Assembly (NCBI GenBank): GCA_937922655.1
Contig: CALAJH010000058.1
Coordinates: forward strand, 22,703 to 86,702
Reading direction: 5' to 3'
DNA length: 64,000 nt
Origin: an uncultured Bacteroidia bacterium
Lineage (GTDB): Bacteria; Bacteroidota; Bacteroidia; J057; CALAJH01
Position 1 is the stretch's first letter. Every line of letters begins with the position of its first letter. Of the stretch, positions 1 through 7,913 are shown piece after piece. Below the pieces are notes generated by a model, which searched no databases, was not told the DNA's origin, and was given only the letters and a program-made list of their open reading frames with translations. The position numbers were made by a program, and so were the translations under genes.

Positions 1-1472
1 GGCGTTCCAAAATAGCGTTGGGGACGTTCGTCAAACCGTAGTTTAAACGACTCCAAGACGTTTTCCCGGCCCCAAACGGCGTGAATCGGCGAAAACGTCG
101 CCTCGGGTTTGCCGAAAAACTTAACGATTTCGGGTTTGTTGTCGCGAAAACGAATCACTACGCCCCGGCTGACCGATCGATTCAAACCGATGTACGCCGG
201 GCCGTCGGTAACCAGATAAATGCTTTCGGCGTTGCCCGTGCCTTCGAGTCGGGAAACGGCGCCGTTTTCAAACTTGACCGACATGTGCCGGGCTTTAAGT
301 TGATTGTAAAACGGGGGCGGGCCGATTTCTATCGAAAAGGCGTTGGGATAAACGACGAGCGAATCGGGCGCCGCAAACTTGACCCACATGCGAATGGTGT
401 CGCCGCTAAGCTGGTACGTATCCGTCCACAGCACGGGGTCGCCGACGAGATGAAACGTCGAATCGTTGCGGGAGTAAGAAAGCGAATCGGCCCGTCCGAC
501 CAAAGACTTGGTGGCAAAACGCGCGTTGCCGACGGCCGTCAAATAATTTTTTTCGTCAATGCGGTGGCTTTTGAGGGTGTCGCCGTAAAGTTCGAGGGTG
601 TCCCTGTCGCCGATGCGCACGGCGTACGGGTCTTGGGTAACGACGACCAAGCGTTGTTTTCGGAGAACGTAGGCCGAATCGCCCGCCAAAAACAAGGTCG
701 AATCGGCGTGGGCGGCGCGAACGTCGCATTTGGCCCAACCCCGTCCCGTCGAATCGTCGTAATAAAGCGTATCGGCACGAAGACGATAGAGGCTGTCCCA
801 CAAAACGGGACGGGGATATAAAAAAAATATTTTGTTGCGGGTGTCGAAACGGCCGTCGTCGGAAAAAACGCGCACGCCGTCGCGGGTAACGACGTCGGTG
901 GGCGCAATTAAATACGCCGTTTCCGTTTGCGAAAGGTAATTCAACGAATCGGTTTTAAGCTCGAAGTCTTTGCCTTGGAGTGCAACCTCGTCCTTGAAAC
1001 GGGCGAGGGTCGTGGACTGAAAGTAATATCCGCGCCTGCTGGTTAAAACGTTGGCGGTGTCCGAAAGTCGTCCGCCTTCGGTGAAATAACCGAATTTTTC
1101 GGTGCGGCGGTAGGTGAGTCGGGGCGTTTCGAGTCGCGCACGCTTATCGGTGAGCACGACCTCGCCATGGAGTTCGAGTATTTTGGCGTTGCCGTCGTAG
1201 ACGGCTTTTTTTGCCCGAATTTCGGCGCCCGAACCGATGGTTACACGCACGCGCGAAAACGCCTCGACGACGTTGCGTTCCGAATACATATAGGCGCTGT
1301 CGCAGTACATGTCCGTCGAATCCTGACGGAAATGCACGTTGCCGAGGAGTTTGCGCACCGTTTGTCCGTCGGTTTTTTCGAGCCAAAGCACGTCGGTATT
1401 GACGACGTCGATGAGCCGGTCGTCTTGCGCGGCGAGCGTCGCCGCGAAAGCAAACCAAAAAATCAGGGGCAT
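1..1472 (-). CDS. OstA/LptA-like LPS-transport protein, 3' part beyond the window
   Basis: Likely periplasmic or outer-membrane protein of the OstA/LptA family, which moves lipopolysaccharide to the cell surface. The frame starts at ATG 1472 and stays open to the left edge (about 490 residues seen), so the gene is truncated by the window. Residues 1-16 are hydrophobic and end in LAAQ, a plausible signal peptide. The rest is a ladder of short strands with repeated D/Y-rich turns, for example GNVHFRQDSTDMYCD near residue 43 and LHGEVVLTDKRARLETPRL near residue 100, as in the OstA jellyroll. Bacteroidota carry long OstA-like proteins of this kind. A -7 box lies just upstream (1479-1486), so the leader is very short. 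Family assignment is from pattern recognition; the exact role is inferred. Confidence 0.8.
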   Translation of the reverse strand, partial: MPLIFWFAFAATLAAQDDRLIDVVNTDVLWLEKTDGQTVRKLLGNVHFRQDSTDMYCDSAYMYSERNVVEAFSRVRVTIGSGAEIRAKKAVYDGNAKILELHGEVVLTDKRARLETPRLTYRRTEKFGYFTEGGRLSDTANVLTSRRGYYFQSTTLARFKDEVALQGKDFELKTDSLNYLSQTETAYLIAPTDVVTRDGVRVFSDDGRFDTRNKIFFLYPRPVLWDSLYRLRADTLYYDDSTGRGWAKCDVRAAHADSTLFLAGDSAYVLRKQRLVVVTQDPYAVRIGDRDTLELYGDTLKSHRIDEKNYLTAVGNARFATKSLVGRADSLSYSRNDSTFHLVGDPVLWTDTYQLSGDTIRMWVKFAAPDSLVVYPNAFSIEIGPPPFYNQLKARHMSVKFENGAVSRLEGTGNAESIYLVTDGPAYIGLNRSVSRGVVIRFRDNKPEIVKFFGKPEATFSPIHAVWGRENVLESFKLRFDERPQRYFGT

Positions 1473-1478
1473 GCGCCG

Positions 1479-1486
1479 CAAAATTA
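1479..1486 (-). promoter_or_regulatory. -7 promoter box of the OstA-like gene
   Basis: Minus strand reads TAATTTTG, an exact match to the Bacteroidota housekeeping box TAnnTTTG. It ends about 7 bases before ATG 1472, implying an almost leaderless transcript. Confidence 0.55.
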
Positions 1487-1589
1487 GTCAAAAAAACCGG
1501 AGTTTGCCCCTTAATCCCCCCCCGTTCGTATCGACAAAAAGGCCATAGAAAAATTCGCCAACCAATTTTTTGCTTTAAACGCAAACCCT

Positions 1590-1597
1590 TATTTTTG
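1590..1597 (+). promoter_or_regulatory. -7 promoter box of the Sel1-repeat gene
   Basis: TATTTTTG matches TAnnTTTG; a TTTG lies 17 bases upstream (1569-1572). The upstream TTG at 1595 falls inside this box, which favours ATG 1604 as the start of the following gene. Confidence 0.6.
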
Positions 1598-1603
1598 GCG
1601 AAT

Positions 1604-2359
1604 ATGAAGCTATTGCGGACTTTGACGGCGGCGCTTGTTTTTACAAAAGCGGCGGCGCAAAGCGAAGCCTATTTTCAAGCGGAAAAATTTTTGTTTGAAA
1701 ACCGATACGACTCGGCGTACAAACACCTCAAACGGGGCGCCGAAGCCGGCGACGCCGACTGTCAATTTCTTTACGGCGCGGGCCTGCTCAAAGGCGTGGG
1801 CTTGAAACGAGACGCACGGGCGGGATTGGCGTGGATGGAAAAAGCGGCGGCGCAAGGACACGTGCTAGCGCTGCGCAACCTCGCAATGGAATATTCACGC
1901 GAAAACGAACCGTTTGAAACCGGGCGTACGCGCAACGACAAACGCGCCTTCGAATGCGCCCTCGCCGCCGCCCACGCCGGCGACGAAATCGCGACATTCA
2001 TCCTTGCGACCGCCTACAAGCAAGGCCGGGCTTACAACGGCGCCCAAGCCTTCCAAAACGACAGTCTCGCCGTCGAATGGATGACCCGCGCGGCCAACGT
2101 CCACCGTTACCCGCCCGCCCAACTCGCCCTCGGCGATTGGTACTATCGCGGCGAAACCCGCTACGGCGGCAACCCCGACAAAGCCGCCCATTTCTATCAA
2201 GCCGCCGCCAAAAATCCCCGTTCCGACCCCGACCAACAATCCGAAGGCCAAGTCGGCGCCCACTACGCCATACAGCTTAAACGCCTCGTGGTCAATCTTC
2301 ACCATTACCTGCCGTTTCCCGACCCTTCGGCCGTCCCCCTGCTTCGACTCTCCCCTTAG
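1604..2359 (+). CDS. Sel1-repeat (TPR-like) secreted protein
   Basis: A 251-residue protein of Sel1-like repeats, helical hairpins that normally act as protein-binding scaffolds. Residues 1-18 (MKLLRTLTAALVFTKAAA) look like a signal peptide, so it probably sits in the periplasm or outer membrane. Sel1 signatures are visible around residues 40-80 (YGAGLLKGVGLKRDARAGLAW, then MEKAAAQGHVLALRNLA), 110-150 and 165-200 (LALGDWYYRGETRYGGNPDKA). ATG 1604 is preferred over TTG 1595 because the latter overlaps the -7 box. It is divergent from the OstA-like gene. The partner and process are unknown. Confidence 0.8.
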   Translation: MKLLRTLTAALVFTKAAAQSEAYFQAEKFLFENRYDSAYKHLKRGAEAGDADCQFLYGAGLLKGVGLKRDARAGLAWMEKAAAQGHVLALRNLAMEYSRENEPFETGRTRNDKRAFECALAAAHAGDEIATFILATAYKQGRAYNGAQAFQNDSLAVEWMTRAANVHRYPPAQLALGDWYYRGETRYGGNPDKAAHFYQAAAKNPRSDPDQQSEGQVGAHYAIQLKRLVVNLHHYLPFPDPSAVPLLRLSP

Positions 2360-2383
2360 AAACGCGCCGTCAAAATCCAACCG

Positions 2384-3364
2384 TTATTCGCCTTTGTTTT
2401 TTGCGTTTTTGGGCGCCGGGCCGTCTTTTTTGCCCCAACCGCCTTTGAGATTGAAAACCCTGACAATATTGAAACCGATGCGCACGTCGCCGTCGCCCCA
2501 TTTGCCAAAGTTTTCCGCGATAAACATCGGCTCGAAAATCGCTTGCGAATTGGTAACGAAAAACTGAAAAACGTGGCCTCCCGTTTCGACGTCCATGCCG
2601 ACGGAAGCCGAATTGGCCATGCGATCGTAAACCGCGCGTTTGTCGCCCGTGGAATAATATTTGGCGGGCAACAAAAAATATTCGCCCGTAAGCGCAATAC
2701 GCTTGGAAAGTTTAAAGCGTCCGCCAAACCCCAGCGACCATACGGTGTTGTCTTCGGCTTTTAAGCGCACCAAATTCCGATGAACGACCGTCGGTGTAAA
2801 CTGCAAAGAAAGCCGGTCGTTGAACTTGCGGGCCAACATCAGTTGGAAACCGTAAAACATTCGCGAGGAAAAATAGTTTTTTCGGTTTTCGTCGGGATAG
2901 CGGCCGATTTGTACGCCGGCGGTGGCCATAGCCGTCAACGTTACGGGAACTTTGACCGCGCCCGTGGATTGGCGCAACAATTTGGCCTTGAAGGCGCCTT
3001 CTATTGTTTTTTTGTAAGAACTGCGGCTGAGGCCCGCCATGTAACGGTCGAGAAAACCGTATTCGATACCGAGGCGGATATCGGCGTTGTCCAAACCAAA
3101 AAACTCGTTGGCCACGTTTCTAAAGCCGTCCTTTTGCCCCCACGTACCGACGGCCAGCGAACCAAACCGGTGCGCTATGCGAAAATCGACGTGGTGATGG
3201 GGCGTAACTTCGACGGTATGACCATTGACGAGCCGGGTGGATTTGAACGTCGCGTAGGTAAACTCGCGTTCGACGGGTTTGTGTTCGTCGAGGAGTTTGA
3301 GCAAGTCTTCTTGCGCCGTCGCGCGGCTCCAAAACGCGAAAAGCAATAGCAACACTTTCATCAT
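2384..3364 (-). CDS. DUF5777-family outer-membrane beta-barrel protein
   Basis: A 326-residue protein starting with a signal peptide (MMKVLLLLFAFWSRATAQ). The body has alternating amphipathic strands with aromatic girdle residues, such as HHVDFRIAHRFG, DIRLGIEYGFLDRY, FYGFQLMLARKFNDRLSLQF and RIALTGEYFLLPAKYY, as expected for an outer-membrane barrel. The HH-V-DFRI-HRFG start is characteristic of the DUF5777 family of Bacteroidota, whose function is not established. It begins 3 bases after the stop of the upstream PAS-protein gene and has no promoter of its own, so the two are probably one operon. Family call is from memory of the motif. Confidence 0.75.
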   Translation of the reverse strand: MMKVLLLLFAFWSRATAQEDLLKLLDEHKPVEREFTYATFKSTRLVNGHTVEVTPHHHVDFRIAHRFGSLAVGTWGQKDGFRNVANEFFGLDNADIRLGIEYGFLDRYMAGLSRSSYKKTIEGAFKAKLLRQSTGAVKVPVTLTAMATAGVQIGRYPDENRKNYFSSRMFYGFQLMLARKFNDRLSLQFTPTVVHRNLVRLKAEDNTVWSLGFGGRFKLSKRIALTGEYFLLPAKYYSTGDKRAVYDRMANSASVGMDVETGGHVFQFFVTNSQAIFEPMFIAENFGKWGDGDVRIGFNIVRVFNLKGGWGKKDGPAPKNAKNKGE

Positions 3365-3367
3365 TTT

Positions 3368-4807
3368 TTACGACGTCGGTCGGAGTCGGGTAAAGATTTC
3401 GTTGAGTTTGTCGTATGCGAGGGAATCGAGGGCAAGCACGACTTCTCGGGCAAGTTCGGGATTTTGGACGGTTTCGGCCCATTCTTCGAGCGCCTCGTAG
3501 TTGCCGACGGCCAAACAATATTCAAAATGGTCTATGAGCGTTTCGTTGAGCACGTAGATTTTGGGGGCGTCGTTGGTTTTGCGTACCGTTTCGTTCGAGG
3601 GGATGTTTTCTTCGACGAAAACGGACGGGGGGATGGTTGCAAAACTTTCGGACGGCCGCGCTTTTGCCGACGCCGGGGTTTGCCCGCCGTTCGGCGCCGG
3701 GAGTGCGTTCGTTTCGGAAAGCTGTTTGAGTTTGTGGTTCAGGGCGCGGACCTCGTGCGTCAATTTGGCGACCTTGTTGCGGTAATCGAAAATTTCCGCG
3801 CGTTGTTTTTCGACCTCGTCGCGGGCGGCCATAAGCAGTTCCAAGGTTTCGGTAACGTCGATTTGCACCGAAACGTACTTTTCTATCGTTCCCTGTTCGT
3901 TGACGACGGGGTGAATGGTCGTTTGGAGCCATATCGCTTCGCCGTCGGCGGAAAGGTTTTGGAGTACGCCGCGCCAGTCGCGCCCCGTGGTGATGGTTTG
4001 CCACATTTCGTCGAAAACGTCGTCGGGGGTTTGGGGCGAACGCAGGACGTTGTGGCGTTTGCCGACCAGCTCCGATTCGTCGAAACGCGTAAGTGCGGCA
4101 AAATAGTCGTTGATTTCAATGATAAATCCATCGGGGTCGGTAACGGAAACAAGGGCGGCGGCGTCGAGGGCACGGATTTTGTCGCGTGCTTCCCGGGCGG
4201 CTTCGTTCATGAGGGCGATGGTTTCTTGGGCGTTTTCGTAATTGCGACGATGTTCGTCGGCCAAGGCGCGAACGGCCTCTACGGCGGCGGTAAGTTTTTT
4301 GTGGTCTTCGCGCAGGCTTGCGTCCGAACTTACGCCGACGAGCCTGCCGTCGGGCGCGACGAAGGTTTTACTTTCTTCGAAGACGGGGTCGCCGACAAAA
4401 GGGGTCAAGTCCACGCCGACGGCGACGTACCCCCCGTTTTTAGGCAAAACGGAGGTGTAGGTTTTTTTCAATACGCCGTCTTTTCCGCGATTGATTAACA
4501 ATCCGCTCCACGCCTTTCCGGCCGTAAGGGTGCGCCACATTTCGTCGTAAAGGGCGCCGGGGTGCTTTTCGGATTTAAGGATGCGGGGCGTTTTGCCGGC
4601 CAACTCCTCCAAAGAATAGCCGTAGACGGAGGAGAAGACGGCATTGACGAACACAAAGAAGCCGTCGGAGTCGGTTTCGTAGACGATATGGGTACGTTGA
4701 ATGGCGGCAAGCCGGGAAAGTACGCGGTCGAGGTCGCGTTCGACCGCGTCCCACGCCGCTTTGACTTCTCTGTTGCCCACGTCGAGTTTTAAGCGTTTGC
4801 CCTGCAT
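3368..4807 (-). CDS. Protein with two PAS domains and no kinase domain
   Basis: A 479-residue cytosolic sensor-like protein. PAS 1 spans about residues 35-140 (YETDSDGFFVFVNAVFSSVYG, then YSLEELAGKTPRILKSEKHPG). PAS 2 spans about 215-325 (VTDPDGFIIEINDYFAALTRF, then ESELVGKRHNVLRSPQTPDDV). A coiled coil follows (about 325-365), then a Pro/Ala/Ser-rich linker and a small C-terminal helical domain (last 60 residues) resembling the C-terminal domain of some hybrid histidine kinases. No HisKA, HATPase, GGDEF or PP2C domain is present, so any output must pass through a partner. ATG 4807 is used instead of GTG 4825 because the -7 box lies at 4835-4842. Probably co-transcribed with the DUF5777 gene. 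Confidence 0.85.
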   Translation of the reverse strand: MQGKRLKLDVGNREVKAAWDAVERDLDRVLSRLAAIQRTHIVYETDSDGFFVFVNAVFSSVYGYSLEELAGKTPRILKSEKHPGALYDEMWRTLTAGKAWSGLLINRGKDGVLKKTYTSVLPKNGGYVAVGVDLTPFVGDPVFEESKTFVAPDGRLVGVSSDASLREDHKKLTAAVEAVRALADEHRRNYENAQETIALMNEAAREARDKIRALDAAALVSVTDPDGFIIEINDYFAALTRFDESELVGKRHNVLRSPQTPDDVFDEMWQTITTGRDWRGVLQNLSADGEAIWLQTTIHPVVNEQGTIEKYVSVQIDVTETLELLMAARDEVEKQRAEIFDYRNKVAKLTHEVRALNHKLKQLSETNALPAPNGGQTPASAKARPSESFATIPPSVFVEENIPSNETVRKTNDAPKIYVLNETLIDHFEYCLAVGNYEALEEWAETVQNPELAREVVLALDSLAYDKLNEIFTRLRPTS

Positions 4808-4834
4808 TGGGGTTTGCGGCGCCACGCCGCGCTA

Positions 4835-4842
4835 CAAAGTTA
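4835..4842 (-). promoter_or_regulatory. -7 promoter box of the PAS-DUF5777 operon
   Basis: Minus strand TAACTTTG matches TAnnTTTG. It sits 27 bases before ATG 4807. Confidence 0.55.
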
Positions 4843-4856
4843 CGAAAATCCCCGCC

Positions 4857-6119
4857 CTAAAACATCCCGACGTCCCGCCGAAAATCTATGCTTTCAAAAC
4901 AAATTTTGGCGACGGCTTGATAAGCGGCTTGCCTTGCGTCGGCAAGGTCGTCTCCCAAGCCCGTAACGGCCAAGACGCGTCCGCCGGCGGTGCGGACACG
5001 TCCGTTTTCGTCGCGGCGCGCGCCCGCCAAATACACGGGAAGCGCGACGTTTTCCAAGCCCGCAACGATTTCCCCCGTTGTGTGTTTGCCCGGATAGCCC
5101 GCGCTCACGCAAACGACCGTTACCGCCGTTTGAGGCGAAATTTCGAGTTTGACCCGTCCCAAACGCCCGTCTCGCAAGGCTTTGAACATCTCCAACAACG
5201 AAGGCGAAACAATGCGCGGCAGAATGGCTTGGGTTTCGGGGTCGCCGAGACGGACGTTGTATTCCAAAACATAGGGTTCGCCGCCGCAAATCATGAGTCC
5301 GAAAAACAAAAAGCCCGGGTATTCGAGATTTTCGGCACGGATGGCGGCGAGCGTCGGCCCGATAATTTTTTCGACAATGGATTGAAGGAGGGCGTCGTCG
5401 AGGTGGGGGGAAGGGGAAACGGCCCCCATACCGCCGGTGTTCGGCCCCGTATGGCCGTCGAAACGACGTTTGTAGTCGGTGGCCGAAGGCAAAAGCAGGT
5501 AATCTTGTCCGTCGGTGAGGATGAACACCGACGCTTCGACGCCGTCCAAAAACGCTTCGACGACGACGTTTTTTCCGGCGGCGCCGAAAAGCGTACCATC
5601 CAACATGGCGCAAGCGGCGGCGACGGCCTCGTCGGGGCTTTCGGCGACCACGACCCCTTTTCCGGCGGCAAGGCCGTCGGCTTTAACCACGATTTTTTTC
5701 GCTCCTTCGGAAAAACGACGGCGAATATGATTTTCGGCGGCGCGAGGGTCTGAAAATTCGTCGTAGCGGGCGGTAGGCACGCCGTACTTTTGCATCAAGC
5801 GCTTGGCAAAGGCTTTAGAGGATTCAAGACGGGCGGCGGATTGTGACGGTCCGACGACAAAAACCTCCGGAAACTCGTTGCGAATCAAGTCGGTTTGGCC
5901 GTCGGCGGCGGGCTGTTCGGAACCCAAAACGACGAAATCGAAGCGGGTTTGACGCAAAATGTTTCGAAGCCCGGAGGTTGCGTCGGCCTCGGGCGCAAAA
6001 ACCCGCGTAAAACCCGCGTTGCCCGGAAACCCGTACACTTCGGCCCCCGCCGCTTCCAACGCCGCACACAAGGCATGCTCGCGTCCGCCACCACCCAAAA
6101 TCAATATTTTTTCGTTCAT
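4857..6119 (-). CDS. purD: Phosphoribosylamine-glycine ligase
   Basis: GAR synthetase, the second step of purine biosynthesis: ATP-dependent ligation of glycine to 5-phosphoribosylamine in the cytosol. At 420 residues it is close to the family length (about 430). The N-terminal nucleotide-binding motif is ILILGGGGREHAL. ATP-grasp elements are KADGLAAGKGV (about residue 140), FLDGVEASV, TGGMGAVSPSP and EYNVRLGDPETQAILPR. The start is ATG 6119, because residues 1-7 of the longer frame precede the conserved N-terminus and a -7 box lies at 6138-6145. No other pur genes are nearby. Ends in RRDVGMF; no missing key motifs seen. Confidence 0.96.
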   Translation of the reverse strand: MNEKILILGGGGREHALCAALEAAGAEVYGFPGNAGFTRVFAPEADATSGLRNILRQTRFDFVVLGSEQPAADGQTDLIRNEFPEVFVVGPSQSAARLESSKAFAKRLMQKYGVPTARYDEFSDPRAAENHIRRRFSEGAKKIVVKADGLAAGKGVVVAESPDEAVAAACAMLDGTLFGAAGKNVVVEAFLDGVEASVFILTDGQDYLLLPSATDYKRRFDGHTGPNTGGMGAVSPSPHLDDALLQSIVEKIIGPTLAAIRAENLEYPGFLFFGLMICGGEPYVLEYNVRLGDPETQAILPRIVSPSLLEMFKALRDGRLGRVKLEISPQTAVTVVCVSAGYPGKHTTGEIVAGLENVALPVYLAGARRDENGRVRTAGGRVLAVTGLGDDLADARQAAYQAVAKICFESIDFRRDVGMF

Positions 6120-6137
6120 AGCCGCCCAAGCTCGCGA

Positions 6138-6145
6138 CAAAATTA
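6138..6145 (-). promoter_or_regulatory. -7 promoter box of purD
   Basis: Minus strand TAATTTTG matches TAnnTTTG, 18 bases upstream of ATG 6119. Confidence 0.55.
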
Positions 6146-6336
6146 CGGAAAAACGGCGGTTGAGCCTCGTTTGTCAAAATCCCGACGCGCGCTCAAAAAC
6201 AGCCAATCAACATTTTGTCGTTAAACAATTTGGGGGCGCGAAACAAACAACAATGAAAAATCGGTATGGACGAAAAAAAAATATCGGTTTTGACGCCGCG
6301 TTAAGTTTGACGGGGTCGGGTTTGGGTCAAAAACCG

Positions 6337-6344
6337 TATATTTG
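6337..6344 (+). promoter_or_regulatory. -7 promoter box of the barrel gene at 6362
   Basis: TATATTTG, exact match to TAnnTTTG, 17 bases before the start codon. A TTTG occurs at 6321-6324 but is closer than the usual spacing. Confidence 0.55.
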
Positions 6345-6361
6345 CGCACAAACCATTTACC

Positions 6362-7072
6362 ATGGCCAAAATAGCGGTGGTGGCGGCGATGATAATGGCG
6401 GCGACGGCGGCGACGGCGGCGTGTCAAAAACGGTGGCCGACCTACGTACAAATCGGCGCCGGCTTTTTCGCCTTCGATTATTACGGCGACCTCAGCGCCC
6501 CGGGCGAAACGTTCCATCGTTTTCATCCCGGCGGCAACATCGCCGTACAATTTGAAAGCGCCAAGCGTTTATATCCTCAAATTAACTTCGGCTTTACACG
6601 CTTCACCGCCCAAAACCGCAACCTCGTCGGAAACAAACCCAACAAATACGTCCAAACCCCCGTATGGTATCTGGACGTCGAACTGAAAGTACGCATGCTT
6701 CGCAAAACCCGAATACGACCGTATGCGGGCGTGGGCTTGGGCATCATGGGCTTCAATCCCAAGGACGCGGCCGGAAAACCGCTGATTGACAACGAGCTTT
6801 TACGCGACGACGACGAAAATTACGGCTCCGTTGCACCGATATTCCCTTTGACCGTCGGCGTGCAGTATCGGGTCAATCGTCAAATTTCGCTCAACCTCGA
6901 CGTTTACCAAATTTTTTCAACCACCGACTACACCGACAACATCGGCCGTTTGGGAACGGTCGGCGGCCCCGACCACTTCCGGCGGATTCAAATGTCGATA
7001 TACTTGACCATAGGCCAAAAGTTCCGTCCGGGCCGCGAAGAAATGCGGGCTTTACCCAACGAAGAGGACTGA
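6362..7072 (+). CDS. Outer-membrane beta-barrel protein, function unknown
   Basis: A 236-residue protein with an N-terminal signal peptide (MAKIAVVAAMIMAATAATAA). The mature part has the strand/turn pattern of a small eight-stranded barrel: VQIGAGFFAFDYYGDLS, NIAVQFESAKRLYPQINFGF, VWYLDVELKVRMLRKTRIRP-YAGVGLGIMGF and LTVGVQYRVNRQISLNLDVYQ. The TTDYTD-x-x-G and YLTIGQKF features near the end are common in Bacteroidota barrels of the OmpA-N or PorT type. The specific family cannot be fixed by eye. Standalone gene with its own -7 box; dapD starts 40 bases after its stop from a separate promoter. Confidence 0.75.
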   Translation: MAKIAVVAAMIMAATAATAACQKRWPTYVQIGAGFFAFDYYGDLSAPGETFHRFHPGGNIAVQFESAKRLYPQINFGFTRFTAQNRNLVGNKPNKYVQTPVWYLDVELKVRMLRKTRIRPYAGVGLGIMGFNPKDAAGKPLIDNELLRDDDENYGSVAPIFPLTVGVQYRVNRQISLNLDVYQIFSTTDYTDNIGRLGTVGGPDHFRRIQMSIYLTIGQKFRPGREEMRALPNEED

Positions 7073-7099
7073 CGACGCGCATACCACGCGAAATATGCG

Positions 7100-7107
7100 T
7101 ATTTTTG
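7100..7107 (+). promoter_or_regulatory. -7 promoter box of dapD
   Basis: TATTTTTG, exact TAnnTTTG match, 5 bases before ATG 7113. The longer possible start at 7095 lies upstream of this box and is therefore unlikely. Confidence 0.6.
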
Positions 7108-7112
7108 CGTTC

Positions 7113-7913
7113 ATGACGTGGATAGACGCGGCATGGGAGGACCGTGCGTTGTTAAAAGACGAAAAATACGCGGAGGCGATACGGGCGACGATTGCCGAAC
7201 TTGACGCGGGCCGCATACGCATCGCCCGCCCCGACGACAACGGCTCGTGGATCGTCAACGAAAGCGCCAAAAAAGCCGTGCTTTTGTATTTCGCCCTGCA
7301 AGCAAACACGACGACGACCGTCGGGCCGTTCGAATACCGGGACAAAATTCCGTTGAAAACGGGTCTGGAAAATTTGGGGGTGCGGGTGGTTCCGCCGGCG
7401 GTTTGTCGTTACGGGGCGTATTTGGCGCCGGGCGTGATACTCATGCCGAGCTATGTAAACATTGGCGCGTGGGTGGGCGAAGAGACGATGGTGGATACGT
7501 GGGCGACGGTCGGTTCGTGCGCCCAAATCGGACGGGGGGTGCATTTGTCGGGGGGAGTGGGCATAGGCGGGGTGTTGGAGCCGCCGCAAGCCGCACCCGT
7601 CGTCATCGAGGACGGAGTGTTCGTCGGCAGTCGTTGCGTGGTCGTCGAGGGGGTGCGCGTGGGTCGCGAAGCGGTTTTGGGGGCGGGGGTGGTCTTGACG
7701 GCCTCGACGAAAATCATCGACGCAAACACGGGCCAAGAGCATCGGGGCTACGTTCCGGCGCGTTCGGTCGTCATTCCGGCGTCGATTCCGAAAACGTTTG
7801 GCGCGGGCACGTTCCATGTTCCTTGCGCCTTGATTATCGGCGAACGCACGCCCGCAACCGACCTTAAAACCTCGCTCAATCTCACGCTTCGGGAATATCG
7901 ATTGGCCGTTTGA
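7113..7913 (+). CDS. dapD: 2,3,4,5-tetrahydropyridine-2,6-dicarboxylate N-succinyltransferase
   Basis: Succinyl-CoA-dependent enzyme of lysine/diaminopimelate biosynthesis (succinylase branch), cytosolic and normally trimeric. At 266 residues it is slightly shorter than E. coli DapD (274). Highly conserved signatures are KKAVLLYFALQ, VPPAVCRYGAYLAPGVILMP, SYVNIGAWVGEETMVDTWAT, VGSCAQIGRGVHLSGGVGIG and GVLEPPQAAPVVIEDGVFVG, forming the left-handed parallel beta-helix. The last base of its stop codon is the first base of the next gene's ATG (TGATG at 7911-7915), so translation of the permease-regulator gene is probably coupled to dapD, an unexpected pairing. Confidence 0.96.
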   Translation: MTWIDAAWEDRALLKDEKYAEAIRATIAELDAGRIRIARPDDNGSWIVNESAKKAVLLYFALQANTTTTVGPFEYRDKIPLKTGLENLGVRVVPPAVCRYGAYLAPGVILMPSYVNIGAWVGEETMVDTWATVGSCAQIGRGVHLSGGVGIGGVLEPPQAAPVVIEDGVFVGSRCVVVEGVRVGREAVLGAGVVLTASTKIIDANTGQEHRGYVPARSVVIPASIPKTFGAGTFHVPCALIIGERTPATDLKTSLNLTLREYRLAV

